From positions 67,558 to 131,557 of the forward strand of contig JBMONC010000006.1 in NCBI GenBank assembly GCA_049324875.1: a DNA stretch of 64,000 nt, written 5' to 3'. The translations under genes were made by a program, and so were the position numbers. How positions within the stretch are numbered: position 1 is the first letter of the stretch; the number at the start of each line of letters is the position of its first letter. Source of the DNA: JAWLHU01 sp049324875. Its GTDB lineage: Bacteria > Bacillota > Sulfobacillia > Symbiobacteriales > Symbiobacteriaceae. The notes under the pieces were generated by a model. It saw nothing but the letters and a program-made list of their open reading frames with translations, did not search any database and was not told the origin of the DNA. Below, one piece after another: positions 1-8,038 of the stretch.

Positions 1-248
1 ACAGCCCCATCACCCTATTGACATCAGGAGTCCGCGGCCGTCATGTTCCGTGTAACCACCACACATTCTTGTAATGTATTTGTTTTATCCGTGTAATCAC
101 CATGGTGCGGTGCTTCGCACCAGCACCCCGGATGAAAAGGGCACCACCCCACATTGTTGTGATGTATTTGTTTTATCCGTGTAATCCGTGTAATCCGTGG
201 CCGTCATTTTCAGGGGAGTCCGTGGCCGTCATGTTCCGTGTCATCCGT
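1..248. repeat. Partial copy of the GGCCACGGATTACACGG repeat element
   Basis: No gene is seen here. The stretch contains TCCGTGTAATCCGTG motifs, a hairpin of the form GGTGCGGTGCTTCGCACC near 114-131, and ATCCGTGTAATCCGTGGCC near 176-203. The order matches the right half of the larger inverted repeat at 14408-14816 in the same orientation. The element lies directly 3' of the minus-strand gene ending at 249 and is cut by the window edge on its left. It is probably a non-autonomous interspersed repeat; no transposase is present. Confidence 0.6.
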
Positions 249-479
249 CTACTCGGGCTCCGCCTCCGCCTCCAGGATCTGCCGGGCCAGCTCCGCCAGG
301 TCCGGGGGGACCTTCAGGAGCAGCTGGCCGCTGGCGGCGTGGCCGAAGATGTAGGGCATCGCCTTCAGCCCCTTGGCCTCCATCAACACGGGGATCTGGC
401 TGGTCTCCAGCAGCCCCTTCATAAACTCGGCCTCGATCTGGTCGGTGGTCCGGAAGACCTCGACCCACTCCTCTGCCAT
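249..479 (-). CDS. DUF2007-like small protein
   Basis: This predicted 76-residue protein resembles the DUF2007 family, small cytoplasmic proteins proposed to act in signal transduction but without a proven role. The sequence starts MAEEWVEVFRTTDQIEAEF and shows the family pattern of an N-terminal strand, a helix (residues about 12-24), and a C-terminal helix after the VPPDLAELA segment. It lies 20 bp downstream of the GrdB-like gene on the same strand and is probably co-transcribed with it. Its stop codon abuts the repeat element on the left edge of the window. The family call is moderate. Confidence 0.6.
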   Translation of the reverse strand: MAEEWVEVFRTTDQIEAEFMKGLLETSQIPVLMEAKGLKAMPYIFGHAASGQLLLKVPPDLAELARQILEAEAEPE

Positions 480-499
480 GGCGGGACCCTCCTTGATGG

Positions 500-1252
500 C
501 TACCCCTTCCAGGAGAACGGGAGCCGCTCGATCAGCCCCGGCCCCTCCAGCTTCCAGGCGGCCTCCAGCGCCTCCCGGATCAGGTGCTCGTGCTTCCCGG
601 CGTTGCCGGGGTTGCCCAGGGGGGCGCCGTCGGGGTGGCTTACCACCACGGCGCGGGGCACCTTCACCGCCTCCAGCACCTCGGGCCGGGTGCCCAGCAC
701 CAGGGTGGGCACCCCGGCCAGCTCGATCGCCCGGGCGACGATGGCCGCCGTCTGGTGATCCACCCCGCCGGTGGCCACCACCAGCGCCAGGTCGGCCCCC
801 ATCCGCCGCATCCGGTAGGCCACCGAGGGGGCGTAGTTGGACAGGAGCTGGACCGGGCGGCTGATCCGGCCCATGAAGCTGTAAGCGAAGGGCGCCACCG
901 ACCCGATGTAGCCCGCCTGCGCCAGCGCCCGGAGCCGCTCCAGCGGGAAGAGGACGTTCACATCCTGCCGGGCGTAGCCCAGGTCGATCCCGCTGTGGGC
1001 CACCTCCAGATCCTCCTCCGCCACCACCGACGGGAACTCGCGGAAGGTGGGGTCGCCGGCGGGGGCCTCCAGGTCGAACCGCTGGTGGAGGCCGTGCTTC
1101 AGGAAGACGCCCCCGGTGGTCACCAGTGCCACCTTCGACTCGGCCACCGGCGGGGTCCACTGGGTCCAGGGAACGAATTCGTTGGACAGAAGCTGAAACT
1201 CCGGATCGGTCGAGCGGACCGACTCAAGCCATTGGTTCAACGCCTCGGACAT
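500..1252 (-). CDS. GrdB-like reductase family protein without selenocysteine
   Basis: The product (about 250 residues) resembles the glycine/sarcosine/betaine/D-proline reductase subunit B family. Authentic members use a selenocysteine in glycine or proline fermentation. This one is short and has neither Cys nor an in-frame UGA where the redox motif would be; the region reads VVATGGVDHQTAAIVARA. It is therefore more likely a non-redox homologue of unknown substrate. The HPDGAPLGNPG segment near the C terminus matches the conserved end of the family. The start at 1252 is chosen because AGAGGAG precedes it at a good distance; an upstream in-frame start exists at 1324. It precedes the DUF2007 gene in a likely operon. 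Confidence 0.6.
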   Translation of the reverse strand: MSEALNQWLESVRSTDPEFQLLSNEFVPWTQWTPPVAESKVALVTTGGVFLKHGLHQRFDLEAPAGDPTFREFPSVVAEEDLEVAHSGIDLGYARQDVNVLFPLERLRALAQAGYIGSVAPFAYSFMGRISRPVQLLSNYAPSVAYRMRRMGADLALVVATGGVDHQTAAIVARAIELAGVPTLVLGTRPEVLEAVKVPRAVVVSHPDGAPLGNPGNAGKHEHLIREALEAAWKLEGPGLIERLPFSWKG

Positions 1253-1310
1253 CCGCTGCTGCTCCTCTCGCGCTCGATCATCACGACCAGATTCCCACGG
1301 GAGTATGGTA

Positions 1311-2663
1311 TCACGTCCGCGCAAGCTCTGCCAGCCGCTTCAGCAGCCACTCCCGGTCGTTGCGGGACGGCTCCTCGGTCACCTCGTCCAGCAGCTGCTC
1401 CAGCACCTCCCCCACGTAGGGGCCGGGCCCCCGGCCGAAGGCGGCCATCACGTCGTGGCCGTCCACCGCCAGGTCGGTCACCTTCAGCGCCGCATCCTCG
1501 GCGATGATCCGCTGCATCTGCTGCAGGATCTGGACCGTCTCGGGGCTCAGGTCGCCCTGCCGCATCCCGGAGGCCAGCCGGTCGGCCCGCCGCAGCTGGA
1601 TCAGGTCGTGCATCTGCTCCAGGCCGATCCGCCGGATCATCCGGCGCAGAGCGGAGTCGCTCGCCTCGCCGTCCAGGTGCAGGTCCATGTGATACCGGAC
1701 CAGGTGGACCACCCGCTGCCGGGTCTCGCTGTCGAAGCGGAGCCGCTCCAGCAGCGCACCGGCCATCTCCGCCCCCACCGACTCGTGCCGGTAGAAGTGC
1801 CGGTTGCCCGCCTCATCCACCGAGAGGCAGCGGGGCTTGGCCACGTCGTGCAGCAGGGCGGCGAGGCGCAGGTGCAGCTCCGGCCCCACCAGGGCCAGCG
1901 CCAGCAGGGCGTGCTCCCAGACCGTGTAGGCGTGGTACCGGTTCTGCTCCACCCCCACCATCTCCAGCAGCTCCGGGGCGAAGGAGGGCAGCAGCCCCCA
2001 CTCCCGCAGCCGCTCCATCCCCCAGGCGGGCCGGTCGGTCACCAGCAGCCGGCCGAACTCCATCCCGATCCGCTCCGGCGCCACCCCTGCCAGCCGGGGC
2101 GCCGCCCGGCGGATGGCCGCCGCCAGCCCCGGCTCGATCGCCAGGTCGAACTGGGCCGCCAGCCGCACCGCCCGGAGCATCCGGAGCGGGTCCTCCGCGA
2201 TCCGCTCATCAGCGCTGCCGCAGGCCCGCAGGAGCCCCCGGGCCAGATCCTCCCGCCCGCCCAGCGGGTCGAGGAGGCGGCCGTCGATCCCCAGCGCCAT
2301 GGCGTTGATGGTGAAGTCCCGCCGGGAGAGGTCGGCCAGCAGCCCATCCCCCCGGTAGGGGGTGATCTCGTAGGCGGTGCCCTCCAGCGGGATCAGCACC
2401 GTGCCGGTCTCCCGGGCCGCCCCGATCAGCCGGCCCTGGGGGAAGAGCGCCAGGATCCGGTCGGCTGTGGCGCTGGTCACCATGTCCCAGTCCTTGGGCC
2501 GCCGGCCCAGCAGCAGGTCCCGCACCGCCCCGCCCACCAGCCCCGCCTCGTGCCCCTCCCCCGCCAGCCGCTCCAGGATGGCCCGGGCAGCGGGGGGCAG
2601 GGCGCGGTCCAGCCGGACCGGCAGAGTGAGCCGGCCCCAGAGCAGCTGCCAGCGCCGCCGCAT
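1311..2663 (-). CDS. cca: CCA-adding tRNA nucleotidyltransferase
   Basis: A 450-residue class II nucleotidyltransferase that adds or repairs the 3' CCA end of tRNAs in the cytoplasm. The catalytic head has GGAVRD at residues 44-49 and the metal-binding DWD at 58-60. It is followed by the RNA-binding neck, with ERIAEDPLRMLRAVRLAAQF, and an HD-type domain (LRLAALLHDVAKPR near residue 270). The HD domain suggests a form with extra phosphohydrolase capacity, as in some bacterial enzymes. The start codon lies one base past the stop of a 31-codon reading frame at 2665-2760, so translation may be coupled. Confidence in the family is high. Confidence 0.93.
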   Translation of the reverse strand: MRRRWQLLWGRLTLPVRLDRALPPAARAILERLAGEGHEAGLVGGAVRDLLLGRRPKDWDMVTSATADRILALFPQGRLIGAARETGTVLIPLEGTAYEITPYRGDGLLADLSRRDFTINAMALGIDGRLLDPLGGREDLARGLLRACGSADERIAEDPLRMLRAVRLAAQFDLAIEPGLAAAIRRAAPRLAGVAPERIGMEFGRLLVTDRPAWGMERLREWGLLPSFAPELLEMVGVEQNRYHAYTVWEHALLALALVGPELHLRLAALLHDVAKPRCLSVDEAGNRHFYRHESVGAEMAGALLERLRFDSETRQRVVHLVRYHMDLHLDGEASDSALRRMIRRIGLEQMHDLIQLRRADRLASGMRQGDLSPETVQILQQMQRIIAEDAALKVTDLAVDGHDVMAAFGRGPGPYVGEVLEQLLDEVTEEPSRNDREWLLKRLAELART

Positions 2664-2664
2664 C

Positions 2665-2760
2665 TCAGCGCCTCCCCAGGTGGCGGATCAGGGCGCCGGT
2701 GCCGACAGAGGACGGGTCATCCGGGTGGGCAAGCATTGGCATCAGGGTGAGGCGGCTCAT
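2665..2760 (-). CDS. Small 31-residue protein of unknown function upstream of cca
   Basis: A short reading frame with a strong ribosome binding site (AAAGGAGAGGGAGT before ATG). It begins MSRLTLMPMLAHPDD and ends one base before the cca start codon, giving a tgagATG junction. The placement suggests translational coupling or a leader peptide rather than an independent enzyme. No family is recognised. It may not encode a stable protein. Confidence 0.4.
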   Translation of the reverse strand: MSRLTLMPMLAHPDDPSSVGTGALIRHLGRR

Positions 2761-2794
2761 ACTCCCTCTCCTTTCGACAGCAGGCTCCTGGGCC

Positions 2795-3631
2795 CTACCG
2801 GCGGCGGAGCACCCGACCGATGGCATCGGCGGGGGTGGCCACCCAGTCGGCCGCCGCCCGCACCGGCTCGTGGCCGTCGGGCACCGCCACCCCGATGCCG
2901 GCGAAGCGGAGCATCGAGAGGTCCATCGGGGCGTCGCCGATGGCCAGCACCTCCTCCGGGGCGATCCCCCGGGCCCGGCAGTAAGCCGCCAGCGCCCGCC
3001 CCTTGTCCACATCCCGGTGCCAGACGTGCAGCACCGTCTCCCCGGCGATCCGATCGGAGAGGTCGAACTGAGAGAAGGGGAGCCCTTCGGGGAATACTTC
3101 CAGGGCGCGCCGGGCCGACCGGTCGCCGTAGATCGCCGCCATGATCGGCGGCGCCGTGCACCGGGAGAGGGTGGGGTCCAGTTCGGTGTAGGGGTTCCAG
3201 TCCTCCCAGCCCACGAAGTCCTCCGCCTTGCCCGTGGCGAAGGCCAGGTCGGCGGCCACCAGGCCGGAGGCGGGCAGCACCCCCTCCGCCACCTGCAGGT
3301 CAGCGGCCACACAGGCGGTCAGGGAGAGCCCCTCCGCCAGGGCAAACTCCCGGAGCCGGCTCCAGGCCTCGGGCGCCAGGGGCCGGTGGTGGAGCACCCG
3401 GCCCGACCCGTCGGCCAGCACCAGGGCGCCCAGGTAGCAGATGGCCGGACCGGTCAGGCCCAGCGCCTCGTAGAAGGGTCGGGTGGAGCGCCAGGAGCGC
3501 CCGGTCACCAGCACGACCTCCAGCCCCGCCTCCCGGGCGGCTGCCACCGCCCGGCGGTTCTCCTCAGGGATCCGGGACTGACGGTCCAGCAGCGTACCGT
3601 CCAGATCGATGGCCAGTAGTCTGATCTTCAT
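2795..3631 (-). CDS. Cof-type HAD-IIB phosphatase
   Basis: A 278-residue cytosolic haloacid-dehalogenase superfamily phosphatase of the Cof subfamily. These act on sugar phosphates, FMN/PLP-type or other small phosphorylated substrates. Motif I is AIDLDGT (Asp9 and Asp11), a TGR motif follows near residue 44, and motif IV reads GDAPMDLSML near residue 240. A C2-type cap domain fills the middle. The gene is divergent from the ArsR-type regulator at 3821 and is followed after 34 bp by the 31-codon frame and cca. The substrate cannot be told from sequence. Confidence 0.88.
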   Translation of the reverse strand: MKIRLLAIDLDGTLLDRQSRIPEENRRAVAAAREAGLEVVLVTGRSWRSTRPFYEALGLTGPAICYLGALVLADGSGRVLHHRPLAPEAWSRLREFALAEGLSLTACVAADLQVAEGVLPASGLVAADLAFATGKAEDFVGWEDWNPYTELDPTLSRCTAPPIMAAIYGDRSARRALEVFPEGLPFSQFDLSDRIAGETVLHVWHRDVDKGRALAAYCRARGIAPEEVLAIGDAPMDLSMLRFAGIGVAVPDGHEPVRAAADWVATPADAIGRVLRRR

Positions 3632-3746
3632 ATCCCCTATTGTAACAGAACCGGGGGGCCGGGTCAGCGCCCCTCACCCCGGCGGTGGCGAAAGCTTTGT
3701 CCTGCCGGTGACCACCTCCCGGAGAGGCCCCTGGTGTGGTATGCTA

Positions 3747-3776
3747 TTGACAGACTATTAAGCATAGGTGTAAAAT
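3747..3776 (+). promoter_or_regulatory. Sigma-A type promoter of the ArsR-like gene
   Basis: TTGACA at 3747-3752 and TAAAAT at 3771-3776 are separated by 18 bp. This is a near-consensus housekeeping promoter and stands out as AT-rich against the GC-rich surroundings. The gene starts 45 bp further on. Confidence 0.65.
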
Positions 3777-3779
3777 ATG

Positions 3780-3807
3780 TTTATGCAAGATGCGCATATT
3801 GCATAAA
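3780..3807. promoter_or_regulatory. Inverted repeat, candidate operator of the ArsR-like regulator
   Basis: TTTATGCA at 3780-3787 and TGCATAAA at 3800-3807 form a perfect 8-bp inverted repeat with a 12-bp spacer. It lies between the -10 box and the ribosome binding site, where a dimeric winged-helix repressor would block its own transcription. Autoregulation is an inference from this position. Confidence 0.55.
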
Positions 3808-3820
3808 GGAGGGATGGTGC

Positions 3821-4933
3821 GTGACCGACCGGATGCCCCCGTGGAGCGTCCTCCACTCCCTTCCCGCCAACCTGGCCACCGCCCTCCTGCTGGTGGACTA
3901 CGCCTGCCACGGAACCGCCACCCCCACCCCCTGGCCCGCCACGGCGGCGGAGCGGCTCTCGGCGCCGGGGCGGGAGCGGCTGGAGCTGCTCCGGGCGGTG
4001 CTGGCCCACGGCTGGGTGCTGCGGACCTGGCTGATCCGGCGGCTGGAGCCCGCCCACCCGGCCCAGCGCTCCTGGCCGGAGCTGCGCCGCTGGCTGGCCG
4101 GCCGGTCGGAGCGGGAGGTGGCCGCGCTGGTCAGCCTGGGGATCCGGGCGGGCCTGCTCTGGGAGGCGCCGCCCGGGAGCGGCCCGGCGGTGGATGAGGC
4201 CCTGGCCGACCCGGCCCGCCGGGTGGATGGGCTCCGCCGGGTGCTCCAGGGCTGGAAGGTGGCCGATCCGGAGCAGGCGCTGGCCCTGGCGCTCAACCCC
4301 ATCCAGTTCCAGGCGGAGCTGCTCGCCCTGCTGGATGAGCTCTGGGAGAGCGGTTTCCGGCCCGGCTGGGAGGCGGCGGAACAGGATCTGGCGGCCAGCG
4401 CCGCCGCCCTGGCCTCCCTGACCCCCGGCCTGGTGGCGGCCCGGTCCGCCCGGGCGCTGGTTACCGAGCTGACCGGCCTGGAGCCCACCGGTCCCTGGGC
4501 GGCCACCCTCGACCGGGCGCCCTCCCTGCTCTTCATCCCGACCCTCCACCTGGGGCGCTTCCTGGCCATCGCCCCGGAGGAGGATCTCTGCCTGGTGCTC
4601 TACGAGCCGGCGGCCCTGCGGGAGCGGGGGAGCGGCGGCGCCGTCCCCGGTCTGCACCTCTGGGAGCTGGCCGACCTGGGTGAGGCCCTGATCGCCCTGG
4701 GGGATGCCAACCGGCTGGCGATCCTGAACCTGCTCTCCGCCCGGGGGACGCTCTACGGCCAGCAGATCGTGGAGCAGACCGGGGTCCACCAGTCCACCGT
4801 CTCCCGGAACCTGGCGCTGCTGGAGCGGGGCGGCCTGGTGGCGGTGCGCCGGGAGGGGAACATGAAGCGCTACAGCCTGAACCGCCCCCGGGTCCACGAG
4901 ATCTGCCGACTGCTGACCGGGGCCCTCGGTTAG
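3821..4933 (+). CDS. ArsR-type winged-helix regulator with large N-terminal domain
   Basis: A 370-residue protein. The last ~85 residues are a clear ArsR-like winged helix (ALGDANRLAILNLLSARGTL, then QQIVEQTGVHQSTVSRNLAL and a KRYSLN wing). The first ~280 residues are an alpha-rich sensory region that I do not recognise. No CxC metal-binding pair is seen near the recognition helix, so a metal sensor role is not supported. The GTG start at 3821 is preferred because AAAGGAGGG precedes it by 8 bp; the longer frame begins upstream of the promoter. The DinB-like gene follows after 26 bp and may be a target. Confidence 0.75.
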   Translation: MTDRMPPWSVLHSLPANLATALLLVDYACHGTATPTPWPATAAERLSAPGRERLELLRAVLAHGWVLRTWLIRRLEPAHPAQRSWPELRRWLAGRSEREVAALVSLGIRAGLLWEAPPGSGPAVDEALADPARRVDGLRRVLQGWKVADPEQALALALNPIQFQAELLALLDELWESGFRPGWEAAEQDLAASAAALASLTPGLVAARSARALVTELTGLEPTGPWAATLDRAPSLLFIPTLHLGRFLAIAPEEDLCLVLYEPAALRERGSGGAVPGLHLWELADLGEALIALGDANRLAILNLLSARGTLYGQQIVEQTGVHQSTVSRNLALLERGGLVAVRREGNMKRYSLNRPRVHEICRLLTGALG

Positions 4934-4959
4934 CCCCATCCTGAGAGGAGGAATTGCCC

Positions 4960-5433
4960 ATGGCCGTACTGCTCGATCCGGCCCGCCTGCTGGAGATCCT
5001 GGAGGGGAACCGGCGCCTGACCCGCCGCACCGTGGAGGCCTTCCCGGAGGATGCCCTCTTCCGGTTCAAGCCCGCCGACCCCCTCCGCCCCTTCGCCGAG
5101 ATGGTCAAGGAGATCCTGCACCTGGAGCTGGCTCTGGTGCGCGGGATCGCCACCCACGAGTGGGTCTACGAGGAGCCCTACGTGGTGGTCCAGTCCAAGG
5201 AGGAGTTGCTCCGGGCCTGCGAGGCGGTCCGGGAACACACCCGGGCCTACTGGGATCGGATCACCACCCAGCGGCTGCTGGAGGTGGAGCCCGACCCCTT
5301 CTTCGGCGGCGGTGAGCAGCCGCTCTTTGAGCGCCTCTTCTACGCCCTGGAGAACGAGATCCACCACCGCGGCCAGGGCTTCATTTACCTGCGCCAGCTG
5401 GGGATCGAGCCCCCCGCCTTCTGGGAGCGGTAG
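4960..5433 (+). CDS. DinB-like domain protein
   Basis: A 157-residue four-helix-bundle protein of the DinB/YfiT superfamily. Members are often metal-binding and stress-linked thiol-dependent transferases, although most are uncharacterised. Candidate metal ligands are the histidines in EILHLELALVRG, in IATHEW and in EIHHRGQGFIYLRQLGIEPP, which has the typical C-terminal family motif. The ATG at 4960 follows GAGGAGG by 8 bp. It lies directly behind the ArsR-like regulator on the same strand. Confidence 0.72.
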   Translation: MAVLLDPARLLEILEGNRRLTRRTVEAFPEDALFRFKPADPLRPFAEMVKEILHLELALVRGIATHEWVYEEPYVVVQSKEELLRACEAVREHTRAYWDRITTQRLLEVEPDPFFGGGEQPLFERLFYALENEIHHRGQGFIYLRQLGIEPPAFWER

Positions 5434-5461
5434 AGGGCGTCCGAGCGGGAACAATGGAAAG

Positions 5462-5490
5462 AGCCGGGGGTCGGTCGCCCCCGGCTGCTG
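5462..5490. terminator. Terminator after the DinB-like gene
   Basis: AGCCGGGGG at 5462-5470 pairs with CCCCCGGCT at 5478-5486 and is followed by GCTGCTTTT. It sits between convergent genes and may also serve the minus-strand gene ending at 5506. Confidence 0.65.
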
Positions 5491-5505
5491 CTTTTCCGCC
5501 CGATC

Positions 5506-5697
5506 TTACGAGGCGATGGCCATGAGGCCGCCCAGGATCAGCAGGGCGATGCCGACCACCAGGCAGACCTGAAAGAGCATGTAGAAGGCAGCGGAGATCC
5601 CCTCGTTCTTCCGCAGCCCCAGCGAGAGCGGTGCCATCACCAGAATCCCCAGGGCGATATCGATCACGCCCAACCCCAGAATCGCTGCCACAGGCAT
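5506..5697 (-). CDS. Small two-TM membrane protein
   Basis: A 63-residue very hydrophobic protein with two predicted membrane segments (residues about 4-27 and 38-60) joined by a short charged loop (LRKNEG). A GGGGGAAGGG ribosome binding site lies just before the ATG. It follows the interrupted lipoprotein gene across the assembly gap. No family is recognised. Confidence 0.6.
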   Translation of the reverse strand: MPVAAILGLGVIDIALGILVMAPLSLGLRKNEGISAAFYMLFQVCLVVGIALLILGGLMAIAS

Positions 5698-5772
5698 CCC
5701 TTCCCCCTATCCGTATTCCTGGCTCGACCCGCCTCCACCCTCTCCCTGGATGGTACACAGCCGGGATGAGCA

Positions 5773-5872
5773 NNNNNNNNNNNNNNNNNNNNNNNNNNNN
5801 NNNNNNNNNNNNNNNNNNNNNNNNNNNNNNNNNNNNNNNNNNNNNNNNNNNNNNNNNNNNNNNNNNNNNNNN
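5773..5872. other. Assembly gap (100 N)
   Basis: Exactly 100 consecutive N, the usual convention for a scaffold gap of unknown length. It removes the 3' part of the minus-strand lipoprotein gene that starts at 6886. Reading frames drawn through it are not meaningful. Confidence 0.99.
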
Positions 5873-6886
5873 CCAGCGGCTCCCGCCGCTGCCGGTCATG
5901 GCGAAGCAGGTGGTGCTCCCCAGGGCGATCAGGCGGGGCTCCAGGCTGGCTGCGTCGGCGACCACGGTGGCCGGCACCAGATCGCCCGCCAGCCACTGCT
6001 CCCAGGCGATCCACCGGCCGTCCGGCGAGATGGCGACGTAGCTGCCGGGGATTCGCTGCTCCCCCGCCGGCTCCCCCTCCCAGGTAAAGCGGTGGACGGC
6101 GGTTTGCCGGAGGGGGGCATCCCGGTCTTCGGCCCACAGGAGCTCCACCGACAGCTGATCCCCCTGCCCCTTGAGGACGGCGGAGCCCACATACCCCGGC
6201 GACGGGACCGTCAGGCGCTTCCACTCCCCGCTGGCCAGATCGACCAGCCCGACCTGGTGCGGCCCATCCGCCGCCGGCGGCATCAGGATCGCCAGGCGGC
6301 GCCGGTCCGGGGAGAGCAGCGCCACGCGACCCCAGCGGCCCATGGCCTCCAGGTCGATCCGGTGGACGGGCCGGTAGTCCGGCCCGGTCCAGATATAGCG
6401 GCTGGTGCCCGCCTCCTCGAAGAGGGCGCCCTCCGCCCCGGCCAGCATCGCCCGGAACCGCTGGGCATCGTACTCCCGGAGGATCCGGCTCTCCCGGTCG
6501 AGGATGTAGCCCTTCCCCTCGGGGACGGCGATCACGAAGCGGTTATCGCCGCTGATGTAGCTGATGAAGGGCGTGTTGCCGGGCGCAGTCCAGCCCTCCC
6601 CCTCCCCGGTGCGGGTGTTGAGGAAGTAGACCCCCGGGGCGCTGATCCTGTCGCCGGCCCGGAAGGCGACGGGCTGCAGGCCCCCGGTCACCGGCCGGGC
6701 CAGCACCTCCGGCAGGGGCGGGGGCTCGGGGGCCGGCGGCGGGGCGGCGGGCTCCGCCGGGGCGGTGGCAGGCGGCGGGGGCTCCGGCCCGGTGGGGCCC
6801 GGCTCCGGCGGCCTGGCCGTCGGGCTGGTGCAGGCAGCCAGCAGCAGGGCAGCGATCAGCATCGAGGCGACACGGGGCGCCCTCAT
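5873..6886 (-). CDS. Lipoprotein of unknown function (3' part lost in gap)
   Basis: The visible part (about 338 residues) starts with a lipoprotein signal peptide and lipobox (LIAALLLAACTS). A proline-rich linker follows (about residues 25-65), then a beta-rich region resembling WD40-like or beta-propeller repeats. Repeat-like phrases include FISYISGDNRFVIAVPEGKG and VALLSPDRRRLAILMP. It is predicted to sit on the outer face of the membrane. The ATG at 6886 is preferred over the GTG at 6895 because GAGAGGAG precedes it by 8 bp. The C terminus is missing because of the run of N; bases 5698-5772 may hold its end, but the frame is uncertain. Confidence 0.6.
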
Positions 6887-6944
6887 GATCCTCACTCCTC
6901 TCTCTTCCTAGGACGCTCCGCAGCCCGGCCCGGTTCTCCGGCGG

Positions 6945-6980
6945 AAAAAAGGCGGCCCCCAGGTCTCCCTGAGGGCCGCT
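6945..6980 (-). terminator. Terminator of the SbtA-like gene
   Basis: On the minus strand GCGGCCCTCAGG pairs with CCTGGGGGCCGC with a 4-base loop and is followed by CTTTTTTCC. This is a classical intrinsic terminator just past the stop at 6987. Confidence 0.8.
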
Positions 6981-6986
6981 GTTATG

Positions 6987-7994
6987 CTAGGAGGCCAGGT
7001 ACTGGGCCATGGAGAGGTAGATCGGGATCCCCACCACCACGTTGAAGGGGAAGGTGATCCCCAGCGCCGCTGTGATGTAGATCGAGGGGTTCGCCTCGGG
7101 CACCATCGACCGGACCGCCGCCGGTGCGGCGATGTAGGAGGCCGAGGCGGAGAGCACCCCCACCAGGGTGGTCCCGCCCACTGAGAGCCCCAGGGCGTGG
7201 CCCACCAGGATCCCCGCCGCCCCCTGGAGCAGCGGCAGGAGGATGCCGAAGGCGGCCAGGAAGAGCCCGGTCCGTCGGAGCGCCGAAAGCCGGACGCCCG
7301 CCTCCAGCCCCATCTCCAGCAGGAAGAGGGTCAGCAGCCCCTGGAAGGGCGTGACGAAGAAGCCTTCGGTCAGCTCCAGCCCCGGCTTCCCGGCCAGGTA
7401 GCCGGCGCCCAGCGAGGCGATCAGCACGAAGACCGACTTGGATCGCAGCACCTCGGTCACCGCCGCCCAGAGCTCCCGGGGCCCGGCCCGCCGGCCCGGC
7501 GCCCCGTCGGGGCCGGCAGCGGGGGTGCCCATCAGCTCGTACATCCCCAGGGCCACGATCACCCCGGGCACCTCCATCACCGCCAGGAAGGCGGGGGCCG
7601 AGCCCTCGAAGGGGATGCCGGCCACATCCAGCTGGCTCATGGCCGAGGCGTAGGTGACCGCCGAGACCGATGCGTAGGTGGCCGCCAGGGCGATGGCGTC
7701 CACGTGGGCCAACCGTCCGAGGAACCGGGCCACGGGGTAGATCCAGAGCGGCGCCACAGCGCCCAGCGCCGCGATGGCCAGGCCCTGCAGCCAGATGCTG
7801 GCAAGCCCCGACTGGTTGACCGCCACCCCGCCCTTGAAGCCGATCGCCGCCATCAGATAGACCGTGAGGACCGTCCGAAAACCGCCCGGCAGGGGCAGCT
7901 CCACCCGTAGGAGCGAAGCCACCAGTCCTATCAGGAAAAAGAGTACCGCCGGGTTGGCAGCATTGGTCGCCAGCGAGGCGATCAGCTCCTGCAA
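6987..7994 (-). CDS. SbtA-like sodium-dependent bicarbonate transporter family protein
   Basis: A 335-residue polytopic membrane protein matching the DUF897/SbtA family, whose characterised members import bicarbonate with sodium. It opens with a segment like AANPAVLFFLIGLVASLL and has about ten hydrophobic helices in two repeated halves; SLGAGYLAGKPGLELTEGFF and GTTLVGVLSASASYIAAP are typical family segments. A TTG at 7994 is taken as the start because GGGGAGG precedes it by 7 bp; the frame is open further upstream but runs into the next gene. No SbtB-like PII partner is seen nearby, so the substrate is inferred from the family only. Confidence 0.72.
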   Translation of the reverse strand: MQELIASLATNAANPAVLFFLIGLVASLLRVELPLPGGFRTVLTVYLMAAIGFKGGVAVNQSGLASIWLQGLAIAALGAVAPLWIYPVARFLGRLAHVDAIALAATYASVSAVTYASAMSQLDVAGIPFEGSAPAFLAVMEVPGVIVALGMYELMGTPAAGPDGAPGRRAGPRELWAAVTEVLRSKSVFVLIASLGAGYLAGKPGLELTEGFFVTPFQGLLTLFLLEMGLEAGVRLSALRRTGLFLAAFGILLPLLQGAAGILVGHALGLSVGGTTLVGVLSASASYIAAPAAVRSMVPEANPSIYITAALGITFPFNVVVGIPIYLSMAQYLAS

Positions 7995-8038
7995 CTCACT
8001 TCCTCCCCCACTCTGTTCGCCAATGAAGTAAGGTAACC

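Noticed and set aside
5381..6895. Reading frame crossing the run of N
   Set aside because: The gap length is arbitrary, so the frame on the far side cannot be trusted.
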